Made by a program: the position numbers and the translations under genes
Notes under the pieces: generated by a model
What the model saw: only the letters and a program-made list of their open reading frames with translations
Database searches by the model: none
What the model was told of the DNA's origin: nothing
NCBI GenBank assembly: GCA_037043455.1
Contig: JAWPHD010000001.1
Location: forward strand, 868,001 to 932,000
Source of the DNA: Cyrtodaria siliqua
Taxonomy: Eukaryota > Mollusca > Bivalvia > Adapedonta > Hiatellidae
Length of the DNA: 64,000 bases
Direction: 5' to 3'
Shown here: one piece after another, positions 55,055 through 64,000 of the stretch
How positions within the stretch are numbered: position 1 is the first letter of the stretch
Layout of the letters: every line of letters begins with the position of its first letter

Positions 55055-55405
55055 ATCCACCGCCATATGCTTGCCATCTTCGGGATGGTTAACATTCTGT
55101 ACTGTTGATTTTTATGAATATTGAGTTCTGCTCAACTCGGGTCTAGAGGGCGTAAGCGGTAGCTAACATATTTCACTACCGCTCATGAACAGTATCAATC
55201 AAACCGAGACTGCAATATTTCGTATGTGTCGTGCTCGGCCGTTTCCAAAGGTCCATTATCGTACTTTTTCTTATAGCACAGTGGCGTTGCTTGGGCAGTG
55301 TGGCGGCAGTAAAACGTCTTCCCGCGCTTGCAAACAGTACTGTTATCATTCGATCTTTTCGAGATCGCTGAGCCCGATACTTATATTTAGTGATCGGTAT
55401 ACGCT
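55055..55405 (+). repeat. HP-A copy, internal-A-internal arrangement
   Basis: Begins with the end of the internal block (CACCGCCATATGCTTGCCAT), then CTTCGGGATGGTTAACATTC, the stem AGCGGTAG/CTACCGCT (55155-55184), the main hairpin with one mismatch (55190-55212), and then the start of the next internal block (AGCACAGTGGCGTTGCTTGG ... TTAGTGATCGGT). Confidence 0.8.
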
Positions 55406-55409
55406 CGAC

Positions 55410-56010
55410 ATGCTACAAAGTTTAATTGGTCCATGCGCCGTGTACGTGAGACCATGTGCACGTCTCGCGACATGAATATTTGACGATTTTGCCATGGTTG
55501 CCCCATATCTTTAAATTGAATACACAATTACAAAATGGCGTATGCAACGCTCCAATTCGTTGTGGAAACCGTCGACCTTTTCTTTCCTACCGTTTTTCTG
55601 CGTTTTCCGTTTTTGGTAAAAGTCTGACATAAGTAATTAGTGTTGATTCAATTTTAAAGATATTAAAATGTCAACATTATTATGTCAAAGATATAATAAA
55701 TCCGTCAAATGTTCCAGACGTTTAGTGTTGACATGTACGTAAACATTTAGAAACGTCACGTCTCAAGAATGAAGAAGGGGCACGATAAGGAGAATTTGGC
55801 CGAATGAAAAAGAAAACATGTTTAAGGTTGTTGTTTTTTAAATATAAATAGTAAACACTTTGAAGTATTTAATTATTTATTTATTTAGTTTTTATTTGAA
55901 TTCTTGAAAGAGGAAATGGACTCACTGAAAATTAAATTCCCTTTCGCCTAACAGCTCTGGAGAATATAATTTTCATTCAATGAATGGGAAACCATGTTCC
56001 CTGTCAAAGT
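55410..56010. other. AT-rich stretch, nothing recognised
   Basis: No supported gene or repeat family. Confidence 0.35.
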
Positions 56011-56014
56011 ATAA

Positions 56015-56172
56015 TTAAACTCGAACAAGAAATGTAGCATTCAAGGATGACAGTCACCACAAACACGAAAACAAAAAACAACTACAAAGATGAATAAAAT
56101 GCAAGATATGACATCACAAACATAAACGGGTTGACAATAGGGCTACCGCCATGGAACGGTCAGTGGCAAACA
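56015..56172 (-). mobile_element. PLE 3' end copy
   Basis: CTCGAACAAGAAATGTAGCA ... GGGTTGACAATAGGGCTACC ... GGAACGGTCAGTGGCAAA; truncated inside the hairpin. Confidence 0.75.
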
Positions 56173-56179
56173 ATTCAAA

Positions 56180-57275
56180 TAACTAATAATGATATTTCAA
56201 ATATATTATATAATCACTTAACTTTTGATTTATTTACGCCATATAGTCATGACGAATTATTGTCATTTCAGTGATGAAAGAAACAAAATCGGTTTAAATA
56301 AGTATCCAACAATATTTTTGCCTTTTCCAAGTAAGTCTATACGCGTAACTTCTTTGTTTTGTTGCAAAGGCAACATTACAAACGTTACGCTTAGAAGCAA
56401 GCAAATTGTTTTATACATAATTATACAACTATTTGCGGAAGTGTTTGAGCTCAATATTGAATATTAATCTCTGTTAGTTTAGGAAATACAATCAAGTACC
56501 TGATAATACGTTTATAAATAGGATAATCTTAAGGCTATTGCCGATAAGTCTAATAACAGTGCAATATATCCGATGTCATCGTTATTCGGATTTCGCTTAT
56601 TCTCGTAGTGTTTGTATTGTTTGTAAATGGCATGACATTGTTTAGCATAACATCATGCCAAATAGAGTATTTGTTATGATGTTTTGTGATGATTCAATTC
56701 AAAGGTAAGTGTAGGCAAAGAAATTATGATAATAACTTCTGAAGATGTAATATTTACATTTGTATGTGGATTACAAATTATAACGTCAAACTTATTTTCT
56801 CTAGAATATTGTTTTCTTTTCAGAAACAATGTCTCAAAACACAGTGCAATTATACTATGTTTGCCTATATGATTTCTGAGCCATTCCGAACAAGATGTTT
56901 CCAAGCTAAGAATCATTTTTTTATGAAACAAAACCCTAACAAAACTGGTACGTTGGTGTTTTGTTTTTAATTTGAGTAGTGTCATCCATTGCACTAGGTT
57001 GGGCTTTCACTCCAGAGTTTGAACAAACATTCCTACTCCAACACCCATAAAACTGTCATATGTTGGTGGCAGTGTGTTTATCTCACTTGCAACTACAATA
57101 AACATATCTTTCAGTAATATTTGAAATTATTTAAAACCGAAGAACACACGAAATTTTATGGCGCAAGAATTATCTAACCATTGGTTTCCAAAGAGCTAAC
57201 TGTGTAATGAGACCTAACACATGCCTTTATAGGGTACTAGATATTCCGACTTGGTACTGATGCATATGTAACTGC
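56180..57275. other. AT-rich stretch, nothing recognised
   Basis: Small frames at 56225-56467, 56263-56454 (minus), 56674-56994 (minus) and 56764-56970 show no motif and overlap each other on opposite strands. Confidence 0.35.
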
Positions 57276-57277
57276 GA

Positions 57278-57475
57278 ACCTGGTTTAAAACCCCAGCGGC
57301 ATTTTTGCCACTGACCGTTTCAAGGCGGTAGGCGTATTGTCAACCCATTTATGTTTGTGATGTTATAGCATGCCTTTTATTCACCATTGTAATTGTTCTT
57401 TGTTTCTGTGTGTGTTTGAGGTTGACTGTGGTCCTTGAATGCTACATTTATGTTCGTGTTGTATATCTTCTTCAC
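57278..57475 (+). mobile_element. PLE 3' end copy
   Basis: GAACCTGGTTTAAAACCCCA, hairpin arms CAGCGGC...GCCACTG, GACCGTTTCAAGGCGGTAGG, TTGACTGTGGTCCTTGAATG. Confidence 0.75.
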
Positions 57476-57479
57476 CGTG

Positions 57480-58210
57480 TGTTTTCAGTTCGGCAATACT
57501 CAAGTTACCTGTTTACTTAAAACGCATATTTGGGTGTAATTATTTAATGCTTAAGTTTGTGATCAAAAGAATATCGTGGAATGAATATTAAACACATGTA
57601 AAGTTAGAAATGCTTTGAACAAAATGTGACTTACAATTTATAATTTCTTTATCAGGCATACATTGCTTCAGAAATTGCTTCTCGGATTGTATAATGGCAT
57701 GCACTTGTTTGAGTGTGTTGACGTACGCTTCCCAACATATATCATATACATTCGAAGACACTTATAAGTATTCCAGTAACCTTTAATTTCATATATTTTA
57801 AAATGAATATATAATTTTGACGAAAAATCGTACAAAAACCCGTCAATATAATGTTTTCAAAACATTTATCAAACAGAATTGAAATAATAATTCAATCTGA
57901 TAATATGATTACATTCAATCACCACTTTAACGAACGCGTTAATAGACATACGTATATTGATCCATCATTAAATGAAGTCAATGGATATATGTATTAAATA
58001 AATCAACGTATTACATGTCTAATTGAGACAGATCAGGATTTTTCATAAATGTATAATATGTAAACTACATAATTTACACGCTCACAGGTATATTATGAAA
58101 TAAATAATGATAAATTACATATTCGCATTTCGTGATTCGCTTGATTCGTCTCGTTATATGTTGTGCGGCAGCTTTATTTATTTAGCCGTTTTTCAGAAAG
58201 CTATAAAACA
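57480..58210. other. AT-rich stretch, nothing recognised
   Basis: No supported gene or repeat family. Confidence 0.35.
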
Positions 58211-58212
58211 TA

Positions 58213-60715
58213 TCTATAAAGAAATATAAAAAGATCGGACAGGGAAAGTAGCATTCAAGGAGGACCGTCAACCACAAAACACAAAAACAAACACGCAAAC
58301 AGTCACACAAGAAGGCAAAAGTAATAATAAATACAAACGACATCACAAACACAAAAGTGTTGACAATAGGGCCACCCCCTTTGGAACGGTCAGTGGCAAA
58401 GTAGGCACTTACCCTACTGTCATACCATTACAACAGGAGAGTGTAAATAAAGAAATCCCCGACATGATCTAATCTCTAACCAACAAGGCAGCATCAATAG
58501 GCAATATAAGTAAAACACAAATATGCTCGTATAAATATAATACCACAATCAATAGCCTAGAAAGCCACAATGAAGGTACTCAATGACTTGGCAGAAGCCA
58601 GAGCAACAAGAGAATAAACCATTAAGGGCACGACAAGAAAGATCAGACAAACATCAAACGCCATTGTCCCAATGGGCTTTAGGAAGGCGTCATCATAGGT
58701 TCCACAGCATGTCCGTCATCGTACAATTAAAGAGGAAAGCATAGTGGCGAACTGTAAAAGGGTCCACCACCAAGCATGCAGTACGTTGCAAAATGATAGG
58801 GTCATAACCTCTTTTGATAAACTTTTTAACAAGTTGAACAAAGATAGTATGAAAGTGATCATGACCAAGAATCTTACGAAGTTTATAAATCACATCACCA
58901 TAGAAGTCAGGTTGTGATAGTCCTTGTCGAAGAAGAGTCCTTAAATTTATTTTATATCATGGTTACGATAATAACATTTTGCAAAGGTTTTCGAAGTTTA
59001 TAGTAACGGTAATCCTGATTCAGTAGCTTTTTAGTTATACAAAGATTACGAATATTGAAGTCCTCAACTCGAGTACAAGCTCTTGAAAAACAAATAAGTT
59101 GAGATACATACAGTCCCCATAAGAAGTTGCTCGGGGAACATCCCCATCCAAGTGGGGATAATTAACAATGTCAAAATTAAAATCATCTCTCTTGTCATAG
59201 ATTTTGCTAATTATTTCACCATTTTCAATCGAGAGATCTAAATCAAGAAAAGAAGCGTTATTATCAGATATATTGGCTTTGTTAAGTTGAAGACCGTTTA
59301 AGAACGGGTTTTCAATGTTCAATATGTCATCCAGATACCGAGAGGTGTCATTAAAGGCTTCAATAACATCTGCCTGGGTATCTGGTGAAAGTCTCAAAAT
59401 GAAACCTCTTTCATAGCAAAATAAAAACAAATCTGCGACAAGTGGTGCACAGTTCTTATCCATAGGGATACTAACAATTTGTTTATAAACGGTCGTTCCA
59501 TACCTGACGAAAATATTATCTAATAGGAAGATGAGTGCTTCACAAACTTCATAGCATGTCCACATAGTATAATTGTGTAAACTGCCGTTAGTAAAAAACG
59601 CTTTAACATTATTACATGCCAACAATGTAGTATTTTCTCTAGCGAATATTTTTTGAATAAGAGAAATTAGCTTGTCTTTAATAAGGTGATGTGGTAAGGT
59701 TGTATATAGTGTAGAGAAGTCATAAGTGCTTATTGATGAAACTTGACCTTTATTGAAAAATTTATCAGGAACGTCTCCTGAATTGTTTAAGTAATCCCAG
59801 AGTCTTCATAAGTTTTATCACTGTATAGTTTAACGTGATCTTTAACGGCAGTAAGACAAGAAATTAAAAGTTTGGAGATATTTGTTGTGGTGCAGGCACT
59901 AAAATTAGAAGTAAAGCGAGCCTTATACAGATTTTTATGTAATTTAGGAATCCAGTACATGTAGGCAGTTTATTTTGCTTATCGTTTAAACCAGCCTTGA
60001 AAGTAGTGCACCGAGTGATATGTGCGGAAACAACATCATCCTCAGTAGAATTAACTGGAGTATACGAATTAGTGCTGCCGAGTTCCAAAGATAAAAAATT
60101 GACGTAATGTAGGCGTCATACAATAATTACATTATTAGCTGCTTTATCTGCAGGAACTAAAACAAATTTATGATGAAATTCCTGAATTCTTACGAAAGGA
60201 AAACCTAGGTCTCGGAGGAAGTAAAGAGGGGTTAGCATTATTAAAGTTAATACGTGTATCTATAATTTTAAGAGTTGACTTTTTCCAAGTAGAAAGCGAG
60301 TTTGGGTCCGCATCTTCTCTACGACACCATGTAATACTAAAATCTTCAATGGAGTAGGCGATCTGGGCACGACAGGCATTAAAATCAATTGTTGAAGTTA
60401 GTCTATATTTAGGACCTTTCAAAAACAAATGCCGAATACCTTTATAAACAATATCAGAATTACCGGTGATGACATGACCTGCTGGAGCATAGTAAATTTT
60501 GATGTGTGGCATTCACATTCCTTAGGAGTATTATGTACTATATCAAGGTCAGAAACTATTTTGTTGTAGTTGAAAATAATATGTATTATAGGCTTTTCTA
60601 GTACGGAAAATCAGTAATGGATGTAGATACATGAACGAGACGTAATAGTTGGCCATTACATAAGTAGCTCCATTAACGTCTGTATATTTTTGGTAATAAT
60701 AAGAACACTGTTGAG
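58213..60715 (-). mobile_element. Longest PLE copy (about 2.5 kb)
   Basis: Covers most of the RT gene plus the whole 3' region (ending GTCCGATCTTTTTATATTTC on the minus strand). The tail lacks about 50 bp around the hairpin (58396-58410). The N-terminal coding part fades at about 60715, so the element's 5' end is not defined. Confidence 0.85.
58693..60645 (-). pseudogene. Penelope-like reverse transcriptase, near-complete but frameshifted
   Basis: Minus strand, N to C: a CxC-type segment, YYAPAGHVITGN and LFLKGPKYR (60512-60168 frame), FVLVPADKAANN near 60150, a (Y)WIPKLHK box near 59960, YDFSTLYTTLPHH near 59725 (catalytic Asp box), IPM--NCAPLVADLFLF near 59440, SRYLDDIL near 59330 (YxDD-type box), NASFLDLDLSIENG near 59250, and a C-terminal block to 58693. 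The GPKY/F and LYT-IPH patterns are those of Penelope-like RTs. At least four frameshifts or stops, and the usual Gly-Thr after IPM reads Asp-Lys. No GIY-YIG endonuclease follows. Confidence 0.75.
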
Positions 60716-60734
60716 TTCCGGTTTATTTCCGACG

Positions 60735-60898
60735 CACATGCGCAGCAGGCTATGCATTACGGTTTAACGAACGCCATTTTGCTTTGGTGTACATAGACGG
60801 ATCCTGGTGTACAGTAGGTCGACGTTATACGTTACATTGGACATTTCAAGCCATTGTAATCATTGCAAAATCGTGGGCGAAAATATATTTGGGCGAAG
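60735..60898 (+). promoter_or_regulatory. Candidate promoter / non-coding first exon
   Basis: CACATGCGCAGCAGGC (NRF-1-like) and AACGCCATTTTG (YY1-like) precede a consensus splice donor AAG|GTAAGT (exon end 60898). Locally less AT-rich than surroundings. A second NRF-1-like palindrome (TGCGCATGCGC, 61160-61170) and GCCATCTTGAAA near 61202 lie downstream. Together they suggest a housekeeping-type promoter on the plus strand with a 5' UTR exon. Confidence 0.3.
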
Positions 60899-60930
60899 GT
60901 AAGTACCGTAGATAAGTTTTGGTAGGTAAT

Positions 60931-61011
60931 ATGGCATATTATAGTTGTGGTGGAGAAGTAGGTCATGCTTCACGGGGCTGTCCACAAGTTTATGGCTGTG
61001 GGCAGTGTTGA
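60931..61011 (+). CDS. 26-codon ORF with CCHC-knuckle-like motif
   Basis: Reads YYSCGGEVGHASRGCPQ, which matches a zinc knuckle (C-x2-C-x4-H-x4-C) except that the first Cys is Tyr and one residue is extra between Cys and His. It lies 32 bases after the donor at 60899. Could be a decayed CNBP-like exon or chance. Confidence 0.2.
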   Translation: MAYYSCGGEVGHASRGCPQVYGCGQC

Positions 61012-61014
61012 GAA

Positions 61015-61595
61015 CTTGTCATACACCATTACGGGGCTTATTTGATAGGGATGTTGTGGAGTGTCTACATGTATATGGATTTATAAGATTATGTTGAGTG
61101 AGAAAAAGTTGGTCTATAAATGTGGGTCAATGTTATTGGTTTTTATGGTTGTTATTGTTTGCGCATGCGCTTAAGTTAGGATCACTCTGTCACTGTCACA
61201 GCCATCTTGAAAATTTGTTTTTTTTGCATGTAAGTTTTAGTTCAAGCAGGAAGTGTTGGTGAAGAGTTCACTTGAAAGGGCAGATGGGTAGATGTAACAT
61301 TCATTTAGTGTGCAGGTGACGTAACTATGATTCGTTAACTGAATAGCTGTCGTTTTGTTTTTCCGAGGAAAAGACTTTTGGCAGGAAAGTTTCTTGTTCA
61401 TTCGTTTGCTCGCATAGATGGTTCGAAATACCTTTCAAGAGCATTATTACGTCTTGCACAATAAGTTAAGAAATTATGTGTTTGTCCAAGCTGAAGTTAA
61501 ACAGATTTCCGCACGCCACAGACCTTGATGGGTGTTTTCCTCGTGAGAGACTGCTGTCAATCTCTTCCCAGCCATGTCGAAATTGATTTTTTGTT
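61015..61595. other. Stretch without recognised gene
   Basis: Contains the NRF-1-like palindrome at 61160-61170 only. Confidence 0.35.
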
Positions 61596-61599
61596 TTGG

Positions 61600-61735
61600 T
61601 ATGGTAGTTTACATCATTGTCAACACAAGTAAGATTATATCTGACGGTCGATTTATTTTGTGGTGGAGACGGACCACCAGTTCTCCTGGGTAAAACCAGT
61701 ACTGTACACCTCCCGATGCTTATGGATGAAAAGGC
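61600..61735 (-). repeat. tRNA-related SINE body fragment (family 1)
   Basis: On the minus strand: GGGAGGTGTACAGTACTGGT, TTTACCCAGGAGAACTGGTG, GTCCGTCTCCACCA, as in the copies at 5670 and 11270. The tRNA-like head is absent. Confidence 0.6.
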
Positions 61736-62161
61736 AAAGTAAATGGTTGCTGCGCATTTTGGAAAGTCAACCTGGTAACGTTGAAATGTCATTGACCAAA
61801 AGTGACACAGAGACAGATCACAGAGCAAACACATCGAAGCATTGAACCATAGTTGCTCTTAACTGCGATAATGTTGTCTCCGCGATAGTATAGAATGATA
61901 GAGAGAGAAAGAGATCGTCTTAAAGGGTTTGCTGTCTGAAATACCACTTGAGCTTTAAAATCAGTATCTTCCTGCGCTTTAAAATGTGAGGATGGCCATG
62001 TAAACGCTTGTTGTTCCGCAACAGGGTGAGAAAGGTCTCGAAAAGCCATGGATTGACGTGTATGATACTGAAAATATTGTCTGATCTCGTGTATGTTTAT
62101 CTTCTTTGCGTTTGTAGAGAAAGCCTGTATTATACGATACTGTGTTTCCTTGTCTTTGCAG

Positions 62162-62244
62162 TGATCTGCTTCAGCTGGCAGGTTCTAGGCAATTGTGGAT
62201 TTTGCAGCCTTTTTGCATTTTGGCGCCCTTTGCTTTCTATTAAG
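62162..62244 (+). CDS. Candidate internal exon
   Basis: Preceded by a strong acceptor (TTTCCTTGTCTTTGCAG, ending 62161) and followed by AAG|GTATGT. One frame is open through all 27 codons (ICFSWQVLGNCGFCSLFAFW...). Possibly spliced to the candidate first exon at 60735-60898. Cys/Phe-rich, no family recognised. Confidence 0.25.
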
Positions 62245-62318
62245 GTATGTCCTGATGGTAGTCGCTGTGTAATTTATATGTTATAGTGCATTGCATGTGT
62301 GATATTGTTTTGGGTAAA

Positions 62319-62440
62319 CCGCCATGACCGAAATGGCATACTGAACGTCTTACAGCTGCGTTGTTGAAGTGTCATGACCCAGATGGCATATTGAACGGTT
62401 TGCAGCTTTGTTGGTTGAACTGGTATGACCCAGATGGGAA
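62319..62440 (+). repeat. 51-bp tandem repeat, two and a half units
   Basis: (C/T)ATGACC(C/G)A(G/A)ATGGCATA(C/T)TGAACG recurs at about 62322, 62372 and 62423. The last partial unit runs into the inverted-repeat arm. Confidence 0.7.
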
Positions 62441-64000
62441 AGGCACAGCATGTCTAATGTTAAAACTGTAGACGTGAAGTGTTTTTGGTCAAAAGTTAGG
62501 TGCACCATTTAGGTTTCGTTGAGTGTTGTTTTGGTCAACAAGTAAGTGCATCATTACAGTTATTGTAGTGTTGTGAAAATATGGCATTTAAGTCGAAAAG
62601 TAGTTTTCGCTTTACGCGACTGGTCGCAATTGACGAATCTGTGCAAAGGCACATGCATGGTACTTTTATTTCACGAACAATTGATATGAGGAGATAGGTG
62701 GCAGGACCTGCCCTGGGTATTTATTAATTCCGCAACTACTCGCAAAATGAGAAAAGGGGAGCCACATTTGAGAAATAAGAGCCAGTCATGAAAGTTGGAG
62801 CCATTATAAATTTGCAAACATTTTTCTGCTACACCAAAAGAAACATTTGGGACTTTTTTTAGCTTTTGCGAAAATGATTTGCGAATGGAAAATAAAAGCT
62901 AATATTTACATATTTTCAATGCTGTAAGCGGATATAGGAAATAGACTGCTACACAGCGTTCCTGGTGGACATGCGCAGTGTAACAGTCTAAAAGAAAAGT
63001 GGACTGGTTCACTAAACTGAATGAATAACGTTCGCTAGCTGATTATAAAAACAGATAAAATTATCATAACCAATCGATTGATCACGCGTGTTTATTGTGG
63101 GTCATTGATGCTTGCAAATAACATTATGTAAACAAACTTTCTGACACTGTCTAAGAAGGTGGATGCAATTAAGTCATAATAGGATGAAGACCACACAGCT
63201 TGATATCGGGTTTTAAGGTCTTATACAAACATCGGCGAGCGTGGCGGACAATCTAACAACAACAAAGGGAAACTATGGTTGATGTTTGTTAATGAGTGTA
63301 GCAAACTTTGTCGGGCGTTGAAAATTAAAGAAATCGAAAGTGATTACTTGCTATTTCTAGAAATAAATACTATTAAAATAAAAGTTGAGATCAGAACAAT
63401 GGTCTTATTTGATTACCCTCGACGTACGTTTCCTATATAACTTATGTCAAGATGTAAAACATTGCCAATACTGTAACAGCAGACACAGCTTGTAAACGTT
63501 CACTAAATTCAGATTCTTCTTTGACTCCACCTTCTAAATTTGCCAAAATTTGTCTGCTACACCAAAATGAATCAATGCATATATGCCGCTTATTTCAAAA
63601 TGACTTCGTTATATGGTGAAAAAGTGGCTCCAACCTTCATGGCTTCGGCTCTTATTTCTCAAATGTGGCTCCCTTTTTCTCATTTTGCGAGTAGTTGCGA
63701 AAGAAAAAATACCAAGGGCAGGCCCTGCCACCTATCCGCTCATATCAATTGTTCGTGATATGAAAGTACCATGCATGTGCCTTTGCACAGATTCATCAAA
63801 TTGCGACCAGTCTCGTAAAGCGAAAACTACTTTTCGACATAAATGCCATATTTTCACAACACTACAATAAATGTAATGATGCACTTACTTTTTCACCAAA
63901 ACAACACTCAACGAAACCTAAATGTTGCACCTAACTTTTGACCAAAAACACTTCACGTCTACAGTTTTAACATTAGACATGCTGTGCCTTTCCCATCTGG
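62430..64000. mobile_element. Long inverted-repeat element, cut by window end
   Basis: Arms 62430-62803 and 63625-64000 are reverse complements with about 90-95% match by eye (left starts CCAGATGGGAAAGGCACAGC, right ends GCTGTGCCTTTCCCATCTGG). Spacer about 820 bp with no ORF of note; it contains a 13-bp stem (TAGACTGCTACAC at 62942, GTGTAACAGTCTA at 62978) and a direct TCTGCTACACCAAAA at 62824 and 63552. Whether the right arm extends past 64000 is unknown. Confidence 0.75.

Overview
The window looks like intergenic or intronic DNA from an animal genome, most likely a bivalve mollusc. That rests on AT-rich composition, no dense ORFs or operons, splice-site-like signals, tRNA-derived SINEs, and degenerate repeats (about 140-170 bp, with GACCTAGTGACC or AAGGTCA-type motifs) of the kind common in bivalves. 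The species is an inference. No complete host gene is visible; a few open blocks beside splice-like and poly(A)-like signals (1247-1495, 2366-2472, 26372-26525, 27047-27229, 54576-54776, 60735-60898, 62162-62244) are candidate exons only.

Most of the window is mobile DNA. (1) A complete LTR retrotransposon lies at 11595-19257: two 1549-bp LTRs with no difference I can see, TSD CAAGC, a tRNA-Leu-type primer site, a purine tract and one 1186-codon ORF ordered gag - protease - integrase. Reverse transcriptase and RNase H are missing, but the reading frame runs directly into a short RNase-H-end-like tail, so this looks like an in-frame internally deleted, recently mobilised, non-autonomous element. 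(2) About thirty pieces of one Penelope-like (PLE) retroelement family occur on both strands, nearly all 5'-truncated with a shared 3' tail; the longest (58213-60715, minus) keeps most of a frameshifted RT. A sister subfamily (PLE-B) shares the tail layout. (3) A decayed non-LTR (CR1/Jockey-type) element runs antisense from about 52590 to 48190, broken by a PLE copy (49386-50688) and by a small hairpin element (51100-51887). (4) A Tc1/mariner transposase fossil (34230-34935) is broken by another hairpin element.

Two small related repeat families, called HP-A and HP-B here, are the best candidates for something undescribed. They carry consecutive hairpins, their main stem shows a compensatory base-pair swap between families, and they occur as tandem or permuted units (HP-A period 599 bp, HP-B about 265 bp). 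Three larger elements are bounded by long inverted repeats: 30659-33249 (possible TSD CATA), 40430-44009 (TSD AATGTA, arms about 400 bp) and one cut by the window end (62430-64000).

Minisatellites include a 52-bp array (35184-36012) fused to a PLE fragment and two 23-bp arrays (36636-36872, 37355-37954) embedded in a 1082-bp duplication of a PLE tail. Stretches not listed as features are AT-rich DNA in which I recognise nothing.
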